This document shows positions 12,325-38,800 of a stretch of 64,000 nucleotides of DNA, one piece after another. The translations under genes were made by a program, and so were the position numbers. A model generated the notes under the pieces. That model was not told where the DNA came from. It saw only the letters and a program-made list of their open reading frames with translations, and did not search any database. Positions within the stretch are counted from its first letter, which is position 1. Each line of letters starts with the position of its first letter. Source of the DNA: Elysia crispata (taxonomy: Eukaryota > Mollusca > Gastropoda > Plakobranchidae); contig JAWDGP010005693.1 in NCBI GenBank assembly GCA_033675545.1, positions 45,001-109,000 of the forward strand, written 5' to 3'.

Positions 12325-13115
12325 CCACCTTAAAGTGTTACTGGTTCATCAGCTCCAAAGAGCTACTGATTCATCAACTCTATCTACAAGTGTCACTTAA
12401 CCATCAGCTCCAAAGTGCTACTGTTTCATCAACTCCATCCACAAGTGTCACTGACCCATCAGCTCCAAAGTGCTACTGTTTCATCAACTCCATCCACAAG
12501 TGTCACTGACCCATCAGCTCCAAAGTGCTACTGTTTCATCAACTCCATCCACAAGTGTCACTGACCCATCAGCTCCAAAGTGCTACTGTTTCATCAACTC
12601 CATCTATAAGTGTCACTGACCCATCAGCTCCAAAGTGCTACTGTTTCATCAACTCCATCCACAAGTGTCATTGACCCATCAGCTCCAAAGTGCTACTGTT
12701 TCACCAACTCTATCTATAAGTGTCACTGGCCCATCAGCTCCAAAGTGCTACTGTTTCATCAACTCCATCCACAAGTGTCATTGACCCATCAGCTCCAAAG
12801 TGCTACTGTTTCATCAACTCCATCTACAAGTGTCACTTACCCATCAGCTCCAAAGTGCTACTGTTTCATCAACTCCATCTACAAGTGTCACTGGCCCATC
12901 AGCTCCAAAGTGCTACTGTTTCATCAACTCCATCCACAAGTGTCATTGACCCATCAGCTCCAAAGAGCTACTGATTCATCAACTCTATCTACAAGTGTCA
13001 CTTAACCATCAGCTCCAAAGTGCTACTGTTTCATCAACTCCATCTATAAGTGTCACTGACCCATCAGCTCCAAAGTGCTACTGTTTCATCAACTCCATCT
13101 TCAAGTGTCACTGAT
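12325..13115. repeat. 55-bp minisatellite, dimeric in origin
   Basis: About 14 copies of a unit with 'ctgtttcatcaactccatc', 'acaagtgtcactgaccc' and 'atcagctccaaagtgcta'. The halves 'catcaactccatc' and 'catcagctccaaag' are related, so the 55-bp unit probably arose by doubling of a 27/28-bp unit. Since 55 is not a multiple of 3, the frame shifts at each copy, and the 131-codon frame over it is a product of low stop-codon content, not a gene. Confidence 0.93.
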
Positions 13116-14649
13116 CCATGAATGCAGATCAGATCCTTCTCTATTCGAAAGTTTAACGTCAATGCACACAATATGAAGTATAGTATTGAAAGGGAAGATG
13201 ACCGTCTACAACGACTATTCATATATAGTGTCTCCCTAAATGGGCCCTATTGTAACAGGCATCACGCAGATCAATAACGATGGTTTCAGGTAGTTTTTCC
13301 GCCTCAAGATGATGCCTGAAGTATACCATTCTTGTTTCAGTAGCGTCCAGGTTGTAGATGAAAGCATTTTATGATTAGCTTAGAACATGAATCAAGAAAA
13401 TCTTTATTAATTAAATCCGAAATGTTTTCCAAAAATTTTTTTTTGATAATATGTGAGTTTATAGTTACAATGAATTAAACTCATCAACGCTGATGATCAG
13501 TGCTGATGCGGATGAGGAAAGTTTTTTGCCCCTCAACATAGTGTTGGGCCACAGTATACGGTGAATACAAAATGGCGTAGTTTTATTTATCAGCAGATCT
13601 TGGTTTTTTGTTGTTTATTGTATATTACACTCCTTGATGGCTTGAGCATGTGTACAAAGTGATGTAACTGGTTTTCACTAATTTCTTTCAATACAACTGC
13701 TGCAAATGAAATTAGACGAAAGTTTAGTTTCCATAACATGGCTACAAGTATATAGATACACGTAATTACAACGTTTATATTAGATTTTACTGGCACAACG
13801 GCGAGTAACTGCGAAACTGCAACATTTCCTGGTCGATCGGTTGGATTTTGCTCTTTCTGTTTCATACTTTTCGATACATATTTGCTTTTCTTTCTCTCTG
13901 TTTGACCAGCTTTGTTGTTTTCACTTCATCGCAACGATGTTGTTCTTTATACTTAGTATAAAAATTCATACTGCGAAAATCCTGTAAACTAAGAGGCATG
14001 GTTGATCTGGTACTGATTCAAATCGGATTTGAGTAGAAAAATCCGTAGCTAACATGTCCTGGAGTCTTGCTCAGAAAACTTCCAAGGCTAAAATTCTATA
14101 ACTGACACTTACCGCGTGTACCGGACTCTTGGTCGTGCATATATTTATTTAAACATTCTTGTAAAAAATAATGGCAATGTGGTTCGTAAAACATTCTCTT
14201 TTTAAGATAAATTGGGTAGAATGTGTAAAAATTGAGTATCTTTGTGAAGGTGGAAGTGAGATCTTAAAAGAAAAGAAAAAAGTTCTGACAGTTTTTTTGC
14301 CCTTCCTGTAAAATTTCCAAAATGTCTGTTACAGGAGTCTTGTAGCAAGGAGATGATATATGCGATGTATGACAGCATGTGCGTGTTTACTCATTTTGAA
14401 AATTGAGAGCGACCATGATTTTGTTTTTTTTATCTACCATGCACTAGGCCTATTTTCACAATTAAAATTAGAATATGGCTCGGATTGTATAACAATATTT
14501 AATCTATTTGTGTTTTACGTGAAAGTGTCAAGGTATTGATCTAATGTTTAAACTTAGGCCTACTTAAATGTGGAATAAAACGGGCAGCTTAGGGCAAAGA
14601 GATTTTCAAAATGGGATTGAGACCAAGAAGGGGGGGGGGGGAGAGACAG
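13116..14649. other. Gene-free AT-rich stretch
   Basis: I see no exon, RNA gene or mobile element here. A minus-strand frame at 13590-13865 (91 codons) matches nothing I know. A G homopolymer at about 14631-14641 borders the following microsatellite. Confidence 0.45.
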
Positions 14650-14653
14650 TGAG

Positions 14654-14715
<62 letters not shown>

Positions 14716-15049
14716 CAGACAGATAGACAGACAGATAGACAGGCAGGTATAGACAGAGAGACAGACAACACACAGACAGACAGATAGACAGGCAGGTATA
14801 GAGAGACAGACAACACACAGACAGACAGATAGACAGGCAGGTATAGAGAGACAGACAACACACAGACAGACAGATAGACAGGCAGGTATAGAGAGACAGA
14901 CAACACACAGACAGACTGAGAGAAAGAGCAGGCGAGCGAGCAAAGGAGAGAGAGAGACAAAGAGACAGACAAACAGACAGTCAGAGAAAGAGCAAGCGAG
15001 AGAGAGACAGGCAGAAAGAGCAAGCAAACGAGGCAGAGAGCAAACGAGA

Positions 15050-15130
<81 letters not shown>
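14650..15130. repeat. Compound (AG)n / (CAGA)n microsatellite with an embedded minisatellite
   Basis: An (AG)n tract (to about 14709) leads into about four copies of a roughly 54-bp unit made of CAGA/TAGA tetramers with 'ggcaggtatagagagaca' and 'gacaacacacagac' (14710-14915). Irregular AGA-rich sequence follows, then a second (AG)n tract (about 15050-15128). It is a minisatellite grown out of a microsatellite. Confidence 0.92.
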
Positions 15131-15131
<1 letters not shown>

Positions 15132-16050
15132 GGAGTGAGGGAGTCTGCCTTGATGATCATAGTAAAGTGAAAGCATCTTAACTTGCACGATTTGATGTCT
15201 GTACTCGTCTGGTGGAGATTATAGCCTTCCCTTTAACTCTCTGGCTAGTGGGGAGAGAGTTTTTCCCTGTCCATGGTACACCAGTCGCAAGCGCATCTGC
15301 AGAACTACTGCCTCAGTCTGAACACACATCTATTCGTTCTTTAAAATGCCAAACTAAATTATGACGGCTCAGATGTTTTCATCACATAGGAAATTAGATA
15401 AGATTAGTTTCAATCTCAGTATTCGGTGTAACTTAAAATCCATAAACTAATTATATTTGAGTAGATGCAGGTGCATTTAGTCATGTATAGCCCTTGATAT
15501 GAGACATGTTAACTGTGATGTGCACAAGTGACAGTTCAATGTGGAAAGCAATGTGTTTGATGCAGACAAGTGTGTTTATAATTTAATGTACTTAGGTCAT
15601 TTAAAATGTTTGCCACACATTATGTTTTGAGTTCATTCCCTCTCATCAGGCGAATGAAATTAAATTTTTCCGGTAAGATTTGGGGATGTTATGTGATATT
15701 TTCTGTTAGTGTTATCGATTCACGTTTTCAAGCAATGTTTTGAAGTTTTGAAGGTGCCTAAATTTGGAAAACGTTTTGCTGGTTTAAGTTCTTTTTTTTT
15801 TCTTTTTTTTTTTCGTTACAATGAAATCATGAAAGATTTAGTGAAAGAAATTCAAAATTTGCGAATTTTTCGATTTAGAATTTTGACTTCTAGGGTTACC
15901 TATATGGTACAGAGGAAACAAGATAGAAAAGTTGTGAAAGCCTGTCAAGGGCTAACATTTAAGAAATTATGGACATCAACTGGTTTGCCAGAGGGTCATG
16001 TATCGCTGCGATTGTTTGAATCCCTAAGTCAGTACCACTGATTAGTTCTA
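15131..16050. other. Gene-free stretch
   Basis: The only frame over 100 codons (15709-16041, plus, 110 codons) has a poly-Phe tract caused by poly-T and no recognisable domain. Nothing else is supported. Confidence 0.4.
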
Positions 16051-16061
16051 CATTACAACCC

Positions 16062-16100
16062 CATCTAGCTCAGTTGGTAGCGCGATGCCCGGGCATCCCA
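16062..16100 (+). repeat. tRNA-like box A fragment next to a 14-bp palindrome
   Basis: Positions 16066-16080 read 'tagctcagttggtag', a near-perfect tRNA D-arm / RNA polymerase III box A. Directly after it, 16084-16097 is the perfect palindrome GATGCCCGGGCATC. No anticodon arm, TPsiC arm or box B follows, so this is not a complete tRNA. The likely reading is a truncated tRNA-derived SINE or tRNA pseudogene fragment. Confidence 0.55.
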
Positions 16101-16600
16101 TCTCACTAGACCTATTCTTGGTTTTCATGGAGATCCATAGTCTACCTGTTCAAAACAATTTCACGCGAAACTTAAGGATAATAGAACGCAATATAGGACT
16201 TCAGCGTCATCTCGGCTCCATGTTTATTGTCTCTACCAATCTAACAGAATCTTGCAAACCATCATTTCCATAAAATTCAGAGCTCCTTTCCATAAATTTA
16301 TTATTATTTTTTTTAATGATATATTTTGTTTTATTTTACACTCTCCTGATGAATCTCTGAAGTATCCTAATTTCCATTCTACAAAGGTTGAAGTGCCAGA
16401 TAAGAATAGAGATATGAGGTTCTATCTCCGTCGATAAGAGACAAGGACCCAGACATGCAGCTCTATGAAATTTATTGTGACACTTAGTGCACCACGGCCA
16501 TACACTTCTTCAAAACAGTTAGGACAGAAAAACAGGCCTGCCCTTATTACGAAAAATTGTAGGTATTTCTCTCTTGCTACTCATTTTACTTGACAGTGTT
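16101..16600. other. Gene-free stretch
   Basis: Two short plus-strand frames (16085-16273, 16252-16437) show no recognisable features. Nothing else is supported. Confidence 0.4.
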
Positions 16601-18586
<1,986 letters not shown>

Positions 18587-18596
18587 CTAAACCACC

Positions 18597-29021
<10,425 letters not shown>

Positions 29022-30764
29022 ATAATACTGGACAAAACTTTTGTTTCATACCGCACACTTTTATTCTAGCTTAAGAACAATCACGTTGATCGGTGTAAAA
29101 CTCGATCTTCATTTTTATTTTATTCTATAAGTTTTCTGAAATGATTATATACCTATTCTGTAAAGCTAAAGATTAATTGTACACATCCAAATTAAATTTG
29201 ATTGGATAAATGCACAGTATAAGAATGGACATCACTGTAATGCGATGGTATTTTCATATTAAAGTCACAATTTTTTTGTAGCAGGCAATGCAACCTAGTG
29301 TTCTCAAAATATTTATGAGGGTTGACCTTGCTTAGCAAGTGTACAATGTCATCTTCAGTTATAATCGGTCACCTAGATCTTGAGGCAAAGTGTATCTCAC
29401 AAGACCCAGGTTGCTGAACATTGACATTATAGCTTTTTCTACGTCTTCCCAGGCATAAATCCAGAAATTCTTTTACTTACCCTTTTTTGAAACTAGAATA
29501 TATGAGCTAAGATATTTTCAGGGCAGTTGCTTTCAAACAATTCAGTTGGATGTTAAATAATTAGTTTTTCAAAATCAAGAACCAGTTTTAAGGCAAAAGA
29601 CCATTATTGATCTTTGTTTTATGCTGATTCCTATATTTTTTATTCTATACCTCTGAGAACTTAAGATAAGATAAGAGTTACTTTATTCATCCCTCTTGGC
29701 GAACTTTGGAATAAAACCGTTTTAATGGAACTTGAAATAATGTGTGCTATCAGTACATGTATTTTTCATAACAAATTTCACTTCAATACTCAAAAGTAAT
29801 TGAAATTCTCAATAATTCCATCGTAGGAGAAAAATTGTAGAGCAGATAATGGATGGTTGCTCCTCAGTGCCCAAGATCCCGTCTTGCCTGCGGGCCTGGA
29901 AGCCTAGAGGCCTAGTTCATAGTTAGATGGCTGTGCGTGTGAGATCTGGATAACATAATTACTTGAAATTCAGTGATAAAATTCTTCGGGAAAAAACGGT
30001 TTCCATTTCATTGTGCTGTTAAAATTTGAGAACCGTCATCTGAGTTAAATTACACATACAGATTGACTACATTTCTCCACGCGGCAAAAATTGATGATGT
30101 AGATCATAACGCCACTCACTCTTACCTTCAGTTATGGCGCTTCTCCAAAACGACAAGAATTTGTTGTACGTAAATTTGTTAAGTTTGTCAAGTTTTTAAA
30201 GAGATGAAAAATGAATGACGAAATTTTGGTGAGGGGAAAAGGGGGGGGGGGCTGTATTATGTTCCGTGCAATTTCTTTGTAAGTAAACCCCTGGCTAAAG
30301 TTCAGTTTGATGTGACCTGTTGCTACCTGAAATTTACCACGAGTTTCACTGTGCTTGCATATATCTTTCATGTTCATTGCTTGACATGGCTGCTGGTCCT
30401 CTCGTCATTTCATCGAATAGTTTTTAGGAAAATAAAGATACATGTACCGAACTTAACGAGTGAAAGAAAGAAGACGTATGTAATGAGTAAAAGAAAGAAA
30501 TCGAAAGACCTATATCATACAAATTAATTGTTTCTACGTTTTTCAATGTCTTCCGTATTTTGTGTTATTTAAGTGCCTAAATAAGGTCTCTTTTGTGTAT
30601 TGTCACTTAATAAAGGTTAACTGAGAAAAAAAAAGAGGCTAGGAATTTTTAATCTCAACAACATAAAATAGAATATAATTTGTGGTCTTTCCAACAGTTT
30701 CAATGACATCAGAAACCTTTGATCTTACTCTTTATCAATGTTCCTGCTCATGGCATCACAGCTA
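29022..30764. other. Esterase 3' flank; no further gene seen
   Basis: It begins with the presumed 3' UTR of the esterase (ATTAAA at 29191 and 29258). Around 29664-29715, 'ttaagataagataagagtta' followed by 'ctttattcatccctcttgg' resembles the A/T-rich 3' tail common in animal LINE/SINE copies, but no body can be recognised. A G homopolymer lies at about 30240. No exon is supported. Confidence 0.4.
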
Positions 30765-32432
30765 CATGTATTACCTTTTCCTTCTCCCTATCTGTCTGTC
30801 TCTCACTTTCTGTACCCTCATGTATTACCTTTTCCTTCTCCCTATCTGTCTGTCTCTCACTTTCTGTACCCTCATGTATTACCTTTTCCTTCTCCATATC
30901 TGTCTGTCTCTCACTTTCTGTACCCTCATGTATTACCTTTTCCTTCTCCCTATGTCTGTCTCTCACTTTCTGTACCCTCATGTATGACCTTTTCCTTCTC
31001 CCTATGTCTGTCTCTCACTTTCTGTACCCTCATGTATTACCTTTTCCTTCTCCCTGTCTGTCTGTCTGTCACTTTCTGTACCCTCATGTATTACCTTTTC
31101 CTTCTCCCTGTCTGTCTGTCTCTCACTTTCTGTACCCTCATGTATTACCTTTTCCTTCTCCCTATGTCTGTCTCTCACTTTCTGTACCCTCATGTATTAC
31201 CTTTTCCTTCTCCCTGTCTGTCTGTCTGTCACTTTCTGTACCCTCATGTATTACCTTTTCCTTCTCCCTGTCTGTCTGTCTCTCACTTTCTGTACCCTCA
31301 TGTATTACCTTTTCCTTCTCCCTATCTGTCTGTCTCTCACTTTCCGTACCTTCATGTATTACCTTTTCCTTCTCCCTATCTGTCTGTCTCTCACTTTCTG
31401 TACCCTCATGTATTACCTTTTCCTTCTCCCTGTCTGTCTGTCTCTCACTTTCTGTACCCTCATGTATTACCTTTTCCTTCTCCCTATCTGTCTGTCTCTC
31501 ACTTTCCGTACCTTCATGTATTACCTTTTCCTTCTCCCTATCTGTCTGTCTCTCACTTTCTGTACCCTCATGTATTACCTTTTCTTTCTCCCTGTCTGTC
31601 TGTCTCTCACTTTCTGTACCCTCATGTATTACCTTTTCCTTCTCCCTGTCTGTCTGTCTCTCACTTTCTGTACCCTCATGTATTACCTTTTCCTTCTCCC
31701 TATCTGTCTGTCTCTCACTTTCTGTACCCTCATGTATTACTTTTTCCTTCTCCCTGTCTGTCTGTCTCTCACTTTCTGTACCCTCATGTATTACCTTTTC
31801 CTTCTCCCTATCTGTCTGTCTCTCACTTTCTGTACCCTCATGTATTACTTTTCCTTCTCCCTGTCTGTCTGTCTCTCACTTTCTGTACCCTCATGTATTA
31901 CCTTTTCTCTTCTCCCTATCTGTCTGTCTCTCACTTTCTGTACCCTCATGTATTACTTTTCCTTCTCTCCTGTCTGTCTGTCTCTCACTCTCTGCACCCT
32001 TATGTATTACCTTTTCCTTCTCTCTATGTCTGTCTCTCACTTTCTGTACCCTCATGTATTACCTTTTCCTTCTCCCTATCTGTCTGTCTCTCACTTTCTG
32101 TACCCTCATGTATTACCTTTTCCTTCTCCCTATCTGTCTGTCTCTCACTTTCTGTACCCTCATGTATTACCTTTTCCTTCTCCCTATCTGTCTGTCTCTC
32201 ACTTTCTGTACCCTCATGTATTACCTTTTCCTTCTCCATATCTGTCTGTCTCTCATTTTCTGTACCCTCATGTATTACCTTTTCCTTCTCCATATCTGTC
32301 TGTCTCTCATTTTCTGTACCCTCATGTATTACCTTTCCCTTCTCCCTATCTGTCTGTCTCTCATTTTCTGTACCCTCATGTATTACCTTTCCCTTCTCCC
32401 TATCTGTCTGTCTCTCATTTTCTGTACCCTCA
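30765..32432. repeat. 54-bp pyrimidine-rich minisatellite
   Basis: About 31 copies of a unit with 'tgtattaccttttccttctc', 'cctatctgtctgtctctcac' and 'tttctgtaccctca'. Recurrent variants are Cta/Ctg at the 'cctatctg/cctgtctg' position, a 4-bp loss of one 'tctg', and an 'attttctg' form that dominates the last four or five units. All three plus-strand frames stay open for 443-581 codons, because the unit has no stop in any frame and 54 is a multiple of 3. It ends in a CT/CTGT tract. It lies between the convergent esterase and UIF genes. Confidence 0.95.
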
Positions 32433-32725
<293 letters not shown>

Positions 32726-32849
32726 GCAAACAAATTTTAACAGTTTCAGATCCCAGAGGATAAAAGAAGTTTGAAACATTTAAAGAAAAATAAGAAAAAT
32801 AATAATGTCGGCCAAATTATTCCTACCGTCACAACCTTTGAGTAACAAC

Positions 32850-32885
32850 AAAAGCAAAAACAAACAAACAAACAAACAAACAAAA
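32850..32885. repeat. (CAAA)n microsatellite
   Basis: A short run of about seven CAAA copies in A-rich sequence. Confidence 0.85.
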
Positions 32886-35800
32886 TATTTGATAGAAGTT
32901 ATGCAAAAAAAAATCAAGTCTTATTTAATGACATTCAAGCAAGTCTGAATTCTGAAATGGAGCTGGTTTATACTGTTATATGTAGGCCAAGACGTTGCAT
33001 GGCGAGATTTGCATCCCAGCCGTCTCAACCAGCAGCGCAGCACAAGCCGTAGGCCTACATTGGAAGCTATAATGCGCACCAACTGTACTAACCTTTATGC
33101 AAGAATGGAGTAAAAGGAGAGGGCACGTGTAATAAATGCGAAAGAATAAAAATACGGAAGTTTATCAGCATACCATTAAAGAGACCCCGACCCCCCCCCC
33201 CCACCTCTTTTATTTTTTTCCTCCATCTAAAAAAAAGCAACAAATAGTTTCAAAGGGTAGAAATGAGACAAGGGGCATATGACCATGATTGCAGCTAGTG
33301 ATTAATCAAGAATCCAAGAGGGGCTCTATACTATTAATCAACAGTACTGTTCATAAACATTTCTCCCACGCTAGCCTTACCATCTACTTTTTTAACAAGG
33401 AGTTAGTGTACACAATTATGTCAGACCTGCACCTTTCAGGAAGTTTAACATAGTATGCTATCATTCACATAATAAGAAGAAATACACGCCTCCTAAAATC
33501 TGACTAAAATCTACTCCTTCAATCATTCATTTAACATTAAGAAGTAGAACTTTCCTAAAGAAAATTAAAATTTGAGGAAAAAGTACAGGTAGAAATTTTT
33601 AACACAAATTGGACGTGTGTTTCAGGGATGCGTCAGTTTATAAACTGATTTTACAATTAGTTTCCATGCTGGTGCCACTTTATTGGCTTTAAAATAGCTT
33701 CAGTAACTCACATTGTTCTATATTCATCTAATCAACTAATGAATACCCATTTTCAAAAATTCATCTGATAGACCTCCAGTTTCTGTAGATTATCAACAGG
33801 ATCATGCAATACCCCACATGCTTGCAAATGGCTCAAATTAAGAACACAAGCACAGATACTGGATATTCTGAATAAGGGAAAAACAATATATTTTCACTTA
33901 CTATCAACTACATATACATGTATGTCACCAAACCATGTTGTAAACTTAATAATACTCTCATGACACATGAGATTTTTTTTTGTATTATTGTATGTTGTCT
34001 TTCCTTTTAAAGAATCATACATGTAACATGTTTAACCCATTTGCAAACAGTGCATGACTGGGTTTTCTTTTGAATAGGATTGTTCAATATTGTTCTTTAT
34101 ATGTTTACCTCCAGAAATGACACTAGAAGATTAACAACTGCTGCAAAAGATGATAAGCAACACCATGACATGCTTGATACGTCTGCTAATGGATCAAATT
34201 ATGAAATCAGATTTTGAATTTTGTTTTAACTCCCCAGTCCCCATCAATAATATTATCAAACCATCGTAAGGGATCGAAGCTTAAAAACAAATATTATTTC
34301 AACTTGACATTTTTAAAATTTAACGGATACGGTTCAGATCTTTTAGGAACGTTTTTGGAATAAAATAAAATACAAAAATGTCACTCAAAATACAATATGT
34401 AAAGCATAAAGCACTGTATGTAGTGTATAACTCGGTATAGCTTAGTCAGATTTAAAACAGCTGTGTCTTACTGAGTACCTTTTCAACTTTTGAGATATTT
34501 CTAGGCAGGATTTCAGCACAAACAGTGAGTGTTACTGTTAGAAAGTAGCGAATTTAGTACTTTTAAAGTCTAGCCCTAAGTCTGCATTTAGCCAGCTGAT
34601 GGACAGTGGTCAGGCGGCCAAGCAAGGACTGAGCCAGGCATCCACACCCTGGTCTGGAGGCCGCTGGAGGAAGGGACTTGCTACAGACTTACCGTGTGCT
34701 GGAAAATTTCTCGGATATAAAATCTAATGCTCAATACGGTATCCGTTCTGTCCTCTCGTGTTTCTCATATAACTCACTCTTATTTAACTCTTGATCTGTG
34801 TGTTTCCTAATTTTACTTTCTTTCCTTGTATCTCTCAGTACATCTCTTCTTCAATATCATCATCATTTCCACAAATTATAAAACCTTGAAAAGCTTGGAA
34901 TGAAAGCCAAAAACACACATCTCTTTAAATCTTTGTGATTTAACTTTACGTCTTAACGAGAAAACCAGAAAAAAAAAAAAAACCAATGAGGTAATATTTT
35001 CAAAGAAGCTAAGCTCTGGTGGCTCAGTATAAGTTGTTACTTAGAACATGCATATCTCAATACTTTTTTTTTCCTACCAGATATGCGATACATGTGCGCT
35101 CTGTTTAAAAAATTCTTATTCTTTGTATCAAAACATGTCAGATCCGAGTTGTCTCGCAAAGCAAAATGACATCTTTGCTAATGGCTAATGACAAAATTTT
35201 CACCTTGTATTATTTTAACCAATAAAATTGTACATATGTACATTTTATCCAACATTGAGTCTCAAGAAAAATGAGAATGGTTTAGTGATCATGTTCATAT
35301 ATGACAAACTGATATTCTTGATTGCTTAAACAGTAGTTTCTGTCACAAATGAGGTTTTTGCCCATCAAAAAATCTGTTGTTTTTTTTTTAAAGTTAATTT
35401 TAGAGAAGCTCAGCCACATTACTCAAAATGGTAATACTTCTTAATTTAATACGTGCATAATTCATAGTATACCGCAAACGTAATACTAATACCCGGTACG
35501 TATAATTAAAACATTTTTAAGTAGAATTAAGAGAAATTCCCCAAGCAGAGTATGATTTTCAATCACTGGCATAGAATATCTATAAAGTAATCAGCTTCCT
35601 GGACTGACAAGTCATAAATGCTTAAATTCTCTAAGAGCTGAAGATCAAAACCAGTAAATCCTGCTTTATTTACATGTACACTAGCTTTATTGTGGAAAGT
35701 CACGCTTCTAAATTACAAGTTCTATCAGGAAGAAGTTCCATAAATGGTGGTGTCTGATTTCTTTTTACCAACTTGAGCGGCGACAGAGAGATATTTTGTC

Positions 35801-38800
35801 TAAAGGTTCGACAAATTTTGAATCATTTGTTTTACCTGAAGAAAAAAAAAGAAATACTAACTTAACAGAAAGGAAAGAAGATAAAGAGAATTAAACATTT
35901 GTGAAAGGGGAGGTTAAGTGGACTCTGCAATGGTGTGTTTGATTTATTCTAATTTTATCATTAAAAATACTGAAAGAAACCCTGTCATTAGTGTCAAAAA
36001 AAGTATTGTAAACTCGAGCTATGCTGTTTACATCAAATTATTACCTGTGAAAAAAAAAATGAGAAAAGCTGATATATAGTGATAAATTAAGGGCAAAAAG
36101 CATATACAGAGGCAACAAGACTTTTAGTTGTCAAGGACTCTAAAGAATCACAAAAAGAATATCAATATCAGTTCAACAAAAAAATTGAAATACAAAGGTA
36201 GGTTTATTGGAAAGAAAGGAAATTTGAACAAAAAAATGAGTTGAGGAAAAATAAAATTTATTTTTGGTCATGCTTTTTTCCAGATAATGTAAGAACTGTG
36301 CAAAATACATTCAATCATACATATATTCTCTAATAGAACAAGAAACCTGGATTGATGCCTGCGTTATTCAGACTCTTGAATTGCTATAACCATCCTAATT
36401 TGTACTTCTAGGAGTAGATATGCTGACAACAGTAACATCCTGTTTAACATTTGCTGATATAAAACCAAGCATAAAACAAATTTTTAAAAAATGCAGCCTA
36501 TTAAAAATTGTGTAGCAGCGATTTTTGTAAAAACATACAATCCTTCATCTGCTTAAATTGGACTTTACAGTTTTCACAAGAATCTCTTCACCCAAGAATC
36601 CAAAGGCACATGCCCAAGAAACAAATGTATTTAAAAGTATGGTTTATGATCTACAGAATACATTCAAAATGCCTGATCATTAGATTCACCACTTGCAAAA
36701 TAAAAATCCACTGTATTTTCTCTCTTTTTTTTTTTCATTATAAAAACTTTTACTTCATTCAACTTTTCAAGTCACACACATCCCAATTCAAATGAATGGC
36801 TTTGCCCATCATAACATAACCTTTCATGGTTAAATTGGTTAAAGCCTCTGCACATAATTTCGAGGTATGAGCTTCCAAAAGTTCTTTCACCCCACATTAA
36901 AGATAATGATGCATAAACAATAAGTAGAATTTTTCAAATTTAATGCTAGACTTTGATAGTGCACCTAACACACAGATAGAAGTCTTGAGATCACTGCTCA
37001 CTGTGGAATGGGCTTGTACAACTTTTCAATCTTTTAATCAATAAATCCAATATATAAAAAAATGTCTTGACATACTTCAAGCATCTCCCTTCACTCTCCC
37101 AAGCTTCCTTTGATGCTCGCATAAATTTAGTGTCAAGCTTTCATAAACTGAAGTCAAACTTGAAAAATAATACAAACCCATCAATTAGATAGGTCACAGT
37201 CACCCAAACCAAACTTTCATCAGTAAAACATGGTAAACACAAATTTAATAACAAATGAGTTTGATTGATTTAATATCTTATTGGTTAACATTGTTCTTTT
37301 ACAAAAACCTTTCATTCAAAGTAAATGAAGAAGATCAAACTCATGTCTAAATAAACCTTTGATGCAGCCATGCAATACTAAAACCTGAGTTTGTTTCAGT
37401 GTGAATTATAATTATGCAAGGAAACATTACCTAAGACAAAAGACAGCAAAACCCAATTACAATATAATCCAAAATAAGGAGACTTTCAAATCTTTGCTTC
37501 TATTCCCCTTTTGAGCTCTTCTAAAGAGATTAAACACAATTCAGCTCTATTTGAGAGGAATTCCCCGCACAAATTCTATAAGTTTAACTCCACTCCACAA
37601 ACAAAAAACAGAACAAAACCCCATTCACTCACATTTTGATTAACCACTATAATTTATTTTGTAAAACAAGTTTTGTTTAAGGCAACTCTTTTGAAAGACA
37701 TGAAAAACAAAAGACAGTACTCCTCTTTTACAGCTTTTTAACTACCAACTACTAATTCAGAAGGAACAACAACTCTGTAATTACCAGAGAATTAAGTTTA
37801 AACAAAAGTTCTTGTTATTACAGCAGTAAAGTTAATTGAGTTCTAACAGGTACAGTTAAAAAAGTAATAGTTTGATTTAAAAATTCACCTATGGGTTGAC
37901 AAAAACCATATAGATTTAATATAGCTAGCAACACTACAATTGTTTCATTGCGGAAGCTGTTTACATGGCTTTTTTTAGAGAAAACACTAAGAATATACCA
38001 AAGAAAATGATTTGCAAGAAAAACTGACTTGACAGATGTATCAAATATCAATTATCTGAAGAGACAAAAAATAACCAAGGTCAAGAATTTGCACACCAAA
38101 GGAATCAATGCAAAAAATCTGGCCTAAATCCAAGGAAGAAGTATGCTGGGCTGGCATTGTCCTCAACAGGCAGAGATAGAATATGTCATACCTATCACTT
38201 TATCATATTTGCAAGAAGTCTGCATATAATCATACCAGCTTATGTACAAATTTGGGCTGTAGAGATGGAAAGTCTTAAATTACTCAGTTCATATCCTCTC
38301 CACATATTTTACTCTCTACATCTATTTATTTCATATTATTATTATTCAACAGTATAAATAAGACAGACCACACAAGAAGTTGTTGCTCACTCGAATCAAA
38401 TAGATAAAATTATTATGTGTTTTATTTATTAAATGTAATTTTTTTGTTTTTGATTCTTGTAAGTTAACCCATGACTTGATCCACTAGTATAATCAAACTG
38501 GAAAATAAGCGTATATCGTCATATTCATTATATTTTTAATCAGCATTGAAATATTTAAATAAAATTAAACGTAAGAGGAATTATCCAGAAGTGAACCTCT
38601 CCACCTCTCCCTACAGAATATCAAAGCTTGGGTCTACAAATTTCCTTTCCTCATATTTTTAGTGATACAGGCTATGCCTTCAGTTCTTTCTAAGCCAAAC
38701 TAAGGAGACATCTGCCACTCAGATTCTTCTAAAGATATCTTCAGTCGGACATTAAGCTAACAGCCAGGAAAAAAAATCTGATTTGCCTTTTAATATCAAG

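Noticed and set aside
15709..16041. 110-codon plus-strand gene
   Set aside because: There is no recognisable domain, a poly-Phe run comes from poly-T, and no splice or conservation evidence is visible.
16062..16100. Functional tRNA gene
   Set aside because: Only the D-arm/box A is present. There is no anticodon arm, TPsiC arm or acceptor stem partner.
29664..29715. LINE insertion based on a 'gataagataaga' and 'ttactttattcatccc' tail
   Set aside because: It is only tail-like text, with no reverse transcriptase or endonuclease sequence and no second copy in the window.
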